Of a stretch of DNA of 64,000 bases, positions 55,453 through 64,000 are shown piece after piece. The DNA comes from Tuctoria greenei (Eukaryota > Streptophyta > Magnoliopsida > Poales > Poaceae), in assembly GCA_036927565.1 (NCBI GenBank), contig JAYESD010000008.1:20540100-20604099 (forward strand). The letters are read 5' to 3'. The position numbers were made by a program, and so were the translations under genes. The notes beneath the pieces were generated by a model that saw only the letters and a list, made by a program, of their open reading frames with translations, was not told the DNA's origin and did not search any database. How positions within the stretch are numbered: position 1 is the first letter of the stretch; the number at the start of each line of letters is the position of its first letter.

Positions 55453-57263
55453 GATCTTTCTGGTTAAATTGTGTTGAATTAATTCTAAAAATTGATCTAA
55501 TCAACTCCAAACCTGTATAAACTTGTTAAAAGCTATTAGAACTAATTAGTGATCACTAAAAGCAATCTAGTAACAAGTTCTACCTTGCATTTGCATTAAT
55601 CATGCATGTCATGTCATATTGAGTAATATTTGTGCACTCTTTGATTGTGTTTCTTGTCTTGTATGTTTATTGTGTGGATTAGACGGATTTGCGCTAGAGA
55701 CTGCCGCGGAGGATCTACAACACCAAGAGTTTGAAGGCTTTGACCCTAATCAACAGCAAGAGCAAGGCAAGTGTCCTTGAAGCATATTGATCCCGTTTTT
55801 AAAATAAATGTTTTGTTTGTAAAACTGCATGTTGTGTCAATTTGATGGGAATCCTATGGTAGGAAGTTTACTAGACTTGCTAAACCACCCTTGTCACCTG
55901 GAATTTATGGTAGAGCGTCGGGATGGACTTTTTACCTTTTGCTTCGCTTAATCAACTGGGATGGGAATAACTGTACCACTCAATTTAATTATGCATGGAT
56001 GAGATTATGGCTAACATGAACTGGTTAAATATGGTATGGTAATGGGTGATCTAAGCAAGCCTGGTATGTGGATGGGTTGGATGTTATGGTGTTTGCTTGC
56101 TTTAGATGTAAGGACCGGTTCATGCGAGAATAAGCCAGGACTACAGTGCCACCACGAGGCCAAGTATGGGTGCGGCGTAGCTGATTAATTAGGGCTTTGC
56201 TAGTGCTGTTTGGACCATTGTGGATGCTCGGGGAAGGGGTAGTCGGATTGGGTTTGTTGATGATTGGTGGGACTACCCTGGGATCCGAATGGCTCAAGGG
56301 GGGGCCCTTGGTTGAAGATGTGCTCAGTTGGAGGCATCGCCACCGGTGAAACCTCAGTGGGGTCTAAATAGGCTAGTAATCCCTTTGTAAAGGCTATTTT
56401 GTGATCTCTTGGCCATACACCAAAGGAAGTGTAATTGGCATAAGAGAGGTTCCTTAGTCGCCGACGGGTGATGAAATCATAAACACGTGGGTAAAGTGGT
56501 ACAAAATCTGCAGAGTTAACTAAAACTATCATGATAGCCGTGCTCCCGGTTATGAGCGCCTGGATGACCTACATGATTAGAGGGAACTCGGTAATTGGGA
56601 TGGTTATGGTTTGGTAATGGTTATGGATGGTTATGGATTTATTTCTGGTATTGAATATGGTTATTGGCAATGGTGAAACCTGGAATTATGGATGAGGATG
56701 GTGAATTGTGGACTGGTATTATGGTATTACTTATGATTATAATGGGTTTACTTCACATAAATATGATTCATTGCTTTTCCAAATGTTTTAATGTACTTTT
56801 CAGCACTTTGCCATTATTATTGTCGTCATTTGAATCAGCCACATGTCATACTTTCCACACTTGATGAGTACGACATGTACTCACTCTTGCAATCCCACCC
56901 CAACAGTAGCAGGTCAGGATTGGGAGTTTAATGGCGATAATGCGGAGTTCTAGGCCGTGTCTACCGTCAGCTTTGCCTGTGGTGTTGATTGGAGCTGCGC
57001 ATACATACCCTATCGCTTATGCTGCATAGTTGCTTAGTTTGCTTAATTAGTTTATTTCCGCTGCATTAGTTGAACTTGTCATTAATATTCATTAGAGCTT
57101 GTATTTGAGGATAATCTGGTTTGTGTAATAAAATTTGGTTAATTAATCCTGTTCTGTGGTAATTTTCTGTATATCCTTTTGTGATTGCACTCGCGTATGT
57201 GTGATGAACATCCTGGGCACACATATGCGTTAGCTTGGTTCATTTTCAGAATCGGGCGTCACA

Positions 57264-57268
57264 ACGGA
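57264..57268 (+). repeat. Target-site duplication ACGGA, right of A1
   Basis: Identical to 46793-46797. Confidence 0.92.
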
Positions 57269-57645
57269 CAAGTTTGCTAGGGGCTGGACATGTCCGGAGG
57301 TCTTCTCCGATTTTCAAAAACCGGACCAAAAGAGGAGTCACCGGACAACTCTGAAGATTTCCAGTGACAGATACCGGACTAGTCCGTACAAGATAACGGA
57401 CAAGTACAGACTGCAGCAGAAACTGATTCAGACTAGTCCGTAGTAAGAGTGGAAGAGTCCAGGGAACAAAAGAGAGTAAAACGGACTAGTCTGGGGTCCA
57501 TACCGGACAAGTCCGCACTGACACCAGGTTTTAGCTGCTATTTTGATTCTAACTAGTTTTAAACTCGTCCCTTTTTATGTTACTTAATGTTAAACATGTA
57601 TAAGAATGTATGCAATGCATGATGGATGAAAATGAGGGTGTTACA
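57264..57645 (-). repeat. A2 3' LTR, right part
   Basis: Carries the rest of the palindrome cluster (57266-57514) and the minus-strand LTR start TGTAACACCC at 57645. Confidence 0.9.
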
Positions 57646-57660
57646 AACCTACCCACCTTA
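57646..57660 (-). other. Polypurine tract, A2
   Basis: Minus-strand TTAAGGTGGGTAGGTT precedes TGTAACACC. It is interrupted by one T relative to A1. Confidence 0.8.
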
Positions 57661-59199
57661 AAATGAATATCGCCCTCGAGATTCGACGTAGAAGGAAAGA
57701 GATAGGAATTTTTTTTCTTGAGATCATCTTCTAGCTCCCAAGTTGCCTTGGATTCTGCATGATGCTTCCATTGTACTTTACACCGTCGAATCACCTTGTT
57801 TCTTGTGACCCTCTCTTTGGTTTCCAAAATTTTAACCGGTTGCTCAGCATAAGTCAAATCTGACTCTAATTCCAATTCTTCTATTGGCACTTGTTCTTCC
57901 AGTACCCTTAAACACTTCTTGAGCTGAGAAACGTGGAACACATCATGAACATCAGCAAGATGTGATGGCATCTCCAACTTATATGCCACTTCTCCTCGTT
58001 TGCCCACAATCTTAAATGGCTCAATATAGCGAGGTGCCAATTTGCCTCTGACGTTAAACCGCTTATGCCCTCGCATAGGTGACACTTTGAGGTATACAAA
58101 GTCTCCAACTTCACAGGCTAAGTTTCTCCGTCTATTATCTGCATAGCCTTTTTGTCTTGATTGAGCATACCTCAAATTCTCACGGACTGTCTGAACTTGT
58201 TTTCATCCTCTTGCAACACATCAGCCTCAAATACTTGGTTCTCTCCCGTCTCATTCCAACGCAAGGGTGTCCTACACTTCCTTCCATATAGTGCTTCATA
58301 TGGAGACATTTTCAAGCTGGCTTGGTGACTTTTATTGTAGGAGAATTCAGTATACGACAAGCTCTTGTCCCAGCCGCATCCATGCTTCAAAGCACAAGCT
58401 CTAAACATATCTTCCAATATTTGGTTTGTCCTCTCGGTTTTGTCCTTTTGTTTGCGAAGGATATGCTGAACTTAAATTTAACTTTGTACCCATAGATTAA
58501 TGCAATTTCTCCCGGAAACTAGAGGTGAATTGAGAACCTTGGTCCGAGACTATTTTCATGGGTACTCCGTGTCGACACACAATATGCTCCATATACAATT
58601 CTGCTAGCTTTGCGGTGGTATATGTGGTCCTGACAGGAATGAAATCAGCTGATTTGGTCAATTGATCCACAATAATCCATATTGAGTCATAGTCAGACTG
58701 GTTTCGAGGTAATCCAAGTATGAAGTCCATACCGATCTCTTCCCACTTCCATTCTAAAATCTTCAATGGCAGCAATAATCCAACTGGCCATTGATGTTCA
58801 GTTTTGACTCATTGGCACACATCACACAAAGCTACATACTCAGCTATGTCCTTTTTCATGCTAGCCCACCAATAACATGTCTTCAAGTCCTTATGTCCTT
58901 GTACATCTTTGTACAACCAAGATGGATTGAGTAAGGTGAGTCATGTGCTTCCTTCAATATCGTTTCCCAAATATGCTTAAATTGGCACAACAATCCTCTT
59001 CCCAAGCCATAGAGTACCATGGTCATCCTCATCAAATCTGAATTTTCTCCCCTCCTTGGTGCTTTCCTTAATTTCCTGAATTTTCTCATCCTTGGTCTGT
59101 CCTTCTCGAATTTCTTGCTCCAAGGTCAGATTTAACTCCATTATTCCCATCTCATTCACAAATCCAAGATTCAATCGTTCAAACTCCTTGCATACCTCG
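57646..59199 (-). pseudogene. pol: A2 integrase with chromodomain (decayed)
   Basis: Pieces in several frames: FDEDDHGTLWLGKRIVV, HLGCTKMYKD, core parts GMDFILGLPRNQSDYDSIW and IVSDQGSQFTS, LEDMFRACALKHG, SPYEALYGRKCRTPL. The best preserved part (58175-57650) holds GDFVYLK, VFHVSQLKKCLRV and the chromodomain (VKILETKERVTRNKVIRR; VQWKHHAESKATWELED). The frame runs through the polypurine tract (57646-57660) into the LTR, as in A1. Confidence 0.88.
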
Positions 59200-60640
59200 G
59201 ATGGAAGCTCTCAAATTGTGAGTTGATGGCTTACTCGTTTCCGACTCAAAGCATCGACTACTACATTCGCCTTCCCTAGATGATAGTTGATTCCCATGTC
59301 ATAATCCTTGATGAGCTCCAAACATCTTTGCTGCCTCAAATTCATAACCGTTTGTGTGAATGTGCACTTGATACTCTTGTGATCTGTGTAGATCTCACAC
59401 CTATGACCAAGAACGTAATGTCTTCAAATATTTAAAGCATGCACCACGGATACAAGTTTCAGATCATGCGTATGATAATTATGCTCATGTATCTTCAATT
59501 GCATCGATGCATAGGCTACCACTTGACCTTCTTGCATAAGCACACATCCAAGTCCCTGCCTTCAGGCATCACAATAGATATCAAAACTTTTGCTCACATC
59601 TGGCAATACCAACACAAGTGCGGTGGTTAACCTCTTATTTAGCTCCTTAAAATTGTTTTGATAAGCCTGAGTCCATTGGAAAGCCTTACCCTTCATTAAT
59701 AATTCATTCATGGGTTTTGCTATTTTGTAGAAGTTTGCGATGGCTCCCATTTTAGCACATCTAACACTTTTCCTGGGTCAACCGATACTACTCCAGAGAT
59801 GATATGGCCCAAAAATGACACCTCCCTTAACGAAACCCGGTACTTGTTGAATTTGGCATATAATTGGTGTTCCTTCAATTTCTGCAATGTGAGCCTCAAA
59901 TGCTCTTCATGCCCCTCCTTGCTTCTCGAGTAGATCATAATATCATCAATGAACTCTTCTCTAGCTGCTCTTGAATTTGCTTCTTGAGCTCCACTAACTC
60001 TATAGGAGGCATCCTATATGGCCTCTTAGCTATAGGTGCAGCTCCAGGTATTAAATCAATAACGAACTCTATGTCGCGATCAGGTGGCATACCTGGCAAC
60101 TCGTTTGGAAACACATCCGAAAATTCACACACCACAAGAATCTCCTCAATTGTTGCACCGTCCATTTGATTCAGCTCTACTTGCTTTGGTGTGTGTTGAG
60201 ATGCTTCAAATTCTATGCTGACCCCTTCCTCGTTTGTCAACTTCACCGTCTTAGTGGCACATTGAATTATCCCAGTGTGCTTTCTTAACCAATACATTCC
60301 AAGTATTATGTCTAGTCCTTAAGATTCCAAAACAATGAGGTTGGCAAAGAAGTCTACCCCCTTATTCTAAGGCTTACTTTTGGACATACTATATTCGTCC
60401 TCATCTCCCCTCCAGGAGATTTAACCAACAAGGTATACTTCATATCAGATATGGGCAAACTATACTTGGCAACATAATTTGATGCAATGAATGAATGTGA
60501 TGCTCTAGAATCAAATAACATAGTTGTCGGGTTGGAGTTTGCGAGAAACATACTAATCACCACGTCATCCGCTTGTTAGGCTTCCTCTGTAGAGACATGG
60601 TTCACCTTGCCACGAACAAAATTCTACGGTCCATGGTTGC
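59200..60640 (-). pseudogene. pol: A2 protease, RT and RNase H (with deletions)
   Basis: The protease box reads DSRASHSF, with arginine in place of glycine. The linker LPGMPPDRDIEFVIDLIPG is clear. RT is cut: QIQEQLEK is followed within a few bases by the catalytic-box region (IDDIMIYS), so about 375 bp coding for the fingers and palm, including the first catalytic aspartate, is missing near 59947. A second deletion of some 50-80 bp near 59740 removes the stretch before KPMNELL. RNase H (SFDIYCDA, then decayed parts to about 59250) carries several stops. Confidence 0.88.
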
Positions 60641-61768
60641 CTTGTGGCGCTCCTAAATTTGGTCTTGGGTTCTGTCTTGGAGCATTGTTCCCTTGACCAA
60701 GGCCTAAATTAGGACATTGAGCTGGAAAGTGTCCCACCTCACCACAAGTATAGCACGTCCTTGTTGCACCAGAATTGTTTGGGCGAGCTTGGTTTTGAGC
60801 ATTGGCAGGAAAACTAGCGTGGGGCGCATGAGGCATTGGAGGGCAAGGTACTTGCATGGTGGGGCGTTATTGCACGGGCTGAGCTGGGCGCGATGGAATA
60901 GCAACGCGATATGCAGGAGCAGAGGGGTTGTAGTATGGTGCATTTGGTGGTGCAAATCGGAGGCGAACATTGCTTCCTTGTGGCTGTCCTTTATGTGACA
61001 TCTTCTTCTTATTATTTTGATCCATCTCGCGAACCTTGTTCTCAACCAGTATAGCTTTGTCCACAAGCTTATGGAAATTTTCAAAGTCACAATTGAGCAA
61101 CTGGACTAGAATCTTATTGTTTAGGCCCCTCATAAACAAATCTTGCTTCCTGTTGTCTCGGTTGACATCCTCTGGAGCGTACCTTGAGAGTTGAGTGAAT
61201 TTATTGATATACTCACTCACACTTGACATTCCTTGCCTTAGGTTCTCAAATTCTTGCCTCTTTAGGATTATAACACCTTTAGGAACAAAGTGAGAACGGA
61301 TTTTTTCCTTGAATTCAGCCCAAGTAATCCTCTCTTGATTTTCATGGGCATTGCATAGTGAGTCCCACCAATCTGCAGCTGCTCCAACTAGCTGATGAGA
61401 AGCAAAGAGAACCTTCTCCCTGTCATTGCACTGGACAATAGTGAGCTTCTTCTCCACAGATTTCAGCCAATCACCAGCTTTCATAGGATCATTGGCTTGA
61501 GCAAAAGTGGGTGGCCTAGTCCTCATAAACTCTCCAATCTATTATAAGGCGGTGGGGGTGGTGGTGGTGGTGCAGGCATATGGGACTGATCTTGATTGTT
61601 GGCCTGCAGCTATCCCAAAGTCTGCATCACGATCTGCATAAGCTAATTTTGCATAGCCAACAAATGCTCAAGGTTGATAGCCTCAGGTCCAGGTCCATTG
61701 TTATTCTGAGGTGCTCCATTATTCTCCTCATCACCATTGGCATTCTTTCGGTTGCGAGTCCTCGGCAT
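60641..61768 (-). pseudogene. gag: A2 Gag
   Basis: The start at 61768 (MPRTRNRKNANGDEENNG) follows a T-rich acceptor. Two TAG stops lie in the Q-rich N-terminus (about 61645 and 61610) and a frameshift near 61528. A 220-codon frame (61526-60867) holds the capsid block (PMKAGDWLKSVEKK; ADWWDSLCNAHENQERITWA; LSRYAPEDV). A TAA at 60869-60867 follows CAA. The knuckle CYTCGEVGHFPAQC lies near 60750. Confidence 0.9.
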
Positions 61769-62024
61769 CTAAAAAAAGAGCAAGAGATAGAAGAATTTAG
61801 AAAATGTCCCCAACTATATGCATCAAGGGATATGAACGAAGCAACTACTTATACTAGCCTATATGTATGTGGCAAGCGCTAAAGCATCCTACAATCCTCT
61901 ACTAAGCACATAAGAAACAATTACATAGCAATCAGCAAACCATACAAACCATAATGCTGCCTGAGTGCTCCTATGTGCTCTAAAGTGTCCATTCTATCTA
62001 GGCTGCATCCTACGGCCAACCTGT
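61769..62024 (-). other. A2 leader between PBS and gag
   Basis: 256 bp without an ORF. It ends in CTCTTTTTTTAG at the gag ATG, a candidate 3' splice site. Confidence 0.45.
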
Positions 62025-62037
62025 GGCTCTGATACCA
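62025..62037 (-). other. Primer-binding site, A2
   Basis: Minus-strand TGGTATCAGAGCC; initiator-Met tRNA. Confidence 0.92.
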
Positions 62038-62040
62038 ATT

Positions 62041-64000
62041 AGTGACACCGGTTCCAAAAATTAACCATGTGTGACGCATATTTGTGCCCACGACATTCAA
62101 CACACATACACGAGTGCATCACAAACGATATACACAACACAAATTAATAATTAAGTACTTTTTATTATAGTAATCAAATCATCAAATGTCAACTCTAACG
62201 ATCATTATTAATGAGTTCTGCAGCAAAAATAATCTAAACTACTAAGCAAAGGGATATGGCGCGACTCCAAGCAAACCACAGGCAAGCTGATGGCAACACA
62301 CAACCTAGTACTCCGCATTATTCTCAAGATACTCCCAAACATCACCTGAAACTGTTGGTGGGGGGCATTGCAAGGGTGAGTACATATCGTACTCAGCAAG
62401 TGTGGGAAAATAATGACATGTAGCTTAAACAAGGAAAGATAATAAATAACGGCTATTTGCTGAGAAGTACATTTAAAACATGTAAAAAGCATCCTACAAT
62501 GTCTATGTGAAATAATCCCATCATATCCCAAGTAAAAACAATAATTCATATTCATCATTCATTATCCTTCCATTTGCCATATTCTTACCATCATCATTAA
62601 CCATGACCATTTATCACCATGCAATCCATAACCATAACCAATCCATAACCAAATCCCAAGTTCCACTCTAATCATGGAAGTTGTCCAGGTGCTCATAATC
62701 GGGAGCACAACAATCATGATAGTTTTTAACACTCTGCAGAGCTTGTACTGCTTTACCCACAAGTTCATGATTTCATCACCCGTCGGTGACTAAAGAAACC
62801 TCCCTTATGCTAGTTACACTTCCTTAGTTGTATGGACAAGAGATCACAAAGTAGCCTTTACAAAGAGACTACCAGCATTTTCAGACCCACTAAGGTTTCA
62901 TCGGTGGTGATACCTCTAGCTGAGCACATCCAACCAAGGGCGCCCTCTTGTGCCATTCGGATCCCAGGGCAGTCCCGCCTCTATTGCAAACCCATCCGAC
63001 TCCCATTCCCCGCTCCTCCAAATGATTCTAACAATACTGGCAATACACCTAATTAATTCGCTAAGCCGCACACGTACTGTGCCTTGTGGTGCACTGTAGT
63101 CCTGGCTTATTCTCGCATGAACAGGTCCTTAGATCTAAAGTAATCAAACCACCATATCATCCAACACTATCCACAAACCATGCTTGCTCAGATCTCCCAA
63201 GTCCCATGTTGTCAATTGTACACTTTCATCAATTCTCATCATCCATAAGTTCATTAATTCATAATTAAGCCTTTTGGTTATTTTCCCATCCCAATTAATT
63301 AGAGTGAAGCAAAAAGGTAAATATACCCTTCCCAACTCTCTACAATATATTCCAAGCGACAAGGATGGTCAAACAAAAGTAGTAAACACCTATCATGGGC
63401 TTCCCATCAATTTGACACAAGCATGCAGTTTCGCATACAAAACATTTAAAAAACAGGATAAAAAAGATCAAGTACAGTTGCCTTGCTCCTGACAATGTTT
63501 GGATCAAAAGCTTTGAAGTTCTGGTGCTCGAGGTCCCCGAAAGCACCCTCTAGAGTAAAACTTTCTATTCCGTGCAATAAACATACAAAACAGGTATTAC
63601 AATTAATAAATGCTCATATATTACTCAATATGTCATGATATGCATGAATAATGCAATATAAGGTAAAACTTGTTAATGAGTTGCTATTAATGTTTACTAA
63701 CTAGTTATAATGGTTTTTAACAAGTTTCGTGTTGATTCAAGTCAAACTTGATTCAATTCAGCAAAACAAATCTTCAGAGACCAGACAAGTCCAGTACAAG
63801 GGATGGACTAGTCCTTCCTGACTAGAAACTGGAATTTAGGGTTTTTGCTGGACAGCGAGATTGAATTCATGTAGGAAACTAGATATGGAGGGTGTACCGT
63901 GAGTTTAGGGATTTAAGGATCGAGAATTGGGTGTGGAACTTGAATCTTGACAATTAGTGTTTGGGGTTTTCTCTCAACTTGACAAAGAGATGAAAGGTTG
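62041..64000 (-). repeat. A2 5' LTR (cut by window end)
   Basis: The plus strand begins AGTGACACCGG where the other LTR has TGTGACACCC, so the terminal base has mutated. It aligns throughout with 44516-46510. A degenerate palindrome pair lies at 63783-63814. The TATA box, upstream cluster and outer end are beyond 64000. Confidence 0.88.

Larger units (their letters stand above)
46798..57263 (+). mobile_element. A1, full-length Ty3/gypsy chromodomain element (family A, Tekay/Del-like)
   Basis: A 10,466 bp element with two similar LTRs, PBS, one gag-pol frame in Ty3 order (gag, PR, RT, RNase H, integrase, chromodomain), a polypurine tract and the duplication ACGGA on both sides. It is inserted into the LTR of the opposite-strand relative A2. 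The chromodomain after integrase and the long LTR starting TGTAACACC fit the Tekay/Del clade as I know it. Gag-pol carries at least five stops and two frameshifts, so this copy cannot make its own enzymes. Confidence 0.95.
54436..57263 (+). repeat. A1 3' LTR
   Basis: 2828 bp, TGTAACACC...CGTCACA. TATA box at 55057-55066. Very similar to the 5' LTR, with scattered, mainly transition differences. It holds the 19 bases (54720-54738) lost from the 5' copy. ORFs such as minus 56532-56200 and minus 56297-56025 are within LTR sequence present in all family A copies and are not supported as genes. Confidence 0.94.

Noticed and set aside
56025..56532. Minus-strand ORFs of 90 and 110 codons found in several places (also 48353-48875 and plus 6312-6726)
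   Set aside because: They recur only because they lie in the family A LTR; no domain is recognised and frames differ among copies.

Overview
The window is wholly transposon-derived DNA from a plant nuclear genome, most probably a grass and perhaps a panicoid. I base this on Sirevirus-like Ty1/copia elements with polypurine tracts and an extra 3' ORF, chromodomain Ty3/gypsy elements with 2.8 kb LTRs, and deep nesting. I recognise no host gene, rRNA, tRNA or CRISPR array. Every coding region belongs to an LTR retrotransposon, and nearly all carry stops or frameshifts. The recognisable primer-binding sites match initiator-Met tRNA (TGGTATCAGA...).

Layout, left to right. (1) 1-6326: a gag-only Ty3-like element (family B, minus) in an LTR-internal-LTR-internal tandem arrangement with a period of about 3.65 kb. 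(2) 6327-8334: a minus-strand family A LTR fragment, cut by B, which is itself inserted in the pol gene of (3). (3) 8335-17171: the 5' half of a minus-strand Ty3-like element (family C): broken gag, a 322-residue upstream ORF, leader, PBS and a 4.4 kb LTR. (4) 17172-18840: a plus-strand gag-PR-RT fragment of a relative of C. (5) 18841-24660 and 36389 to about 39450: Sirevirus-like copia 1 (minus), split by (6). (6) 24661-36388: full-length copia 2 (minus), flanked by the duplication CCCAG. (7) About 39451-39754 and 42618-44515: the 3' end of a third copia-like element (plus), holding (8). (8) 39755-42617: a family A solo LTR flanked by TTGGA. (9) 44516-46797 and 57264-64000: a decayed minus-strand family A element (A2), split by (10). 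(10) 46798-57263: a full-length plus-strand family A element (A1) flanked by ACGGA.

The most unusual signal is the short palindrome GGACTAGTCC, with its variant GGACAAGTCC/GGACTTGTCC, often extended to CGGAC...GTCCG. By eye there are on the order of a hundred copies counting near matches. They occur in two unrelated superfamilies, the chromodomain Ty3 family A and the Ty1/copia elements, and in the same layout: a dense cluster just upstream of the LTR TATA box plus an isolated pair several hundred bases downstream of it. In the copia elements more clusters flank the promoter, leader and a putative intron of about 340 bp in front of the extra 3' ORF. Families B and C lack the motif. This looks like a shared or convergent retrotransposon promoter module and is my main candidate for something undescribed.

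Other points: a 3' splice site abutting the family A gag start codon; stop codons recurring after a CAR codon just before the gag zinc knuckle; twin covarying hairpin-plus-polypurine modules in family B; and an A1 copy with similar LTRs but dead coding sequence. Family and clade names are judged from protein motifs and memory; no database search was possible.
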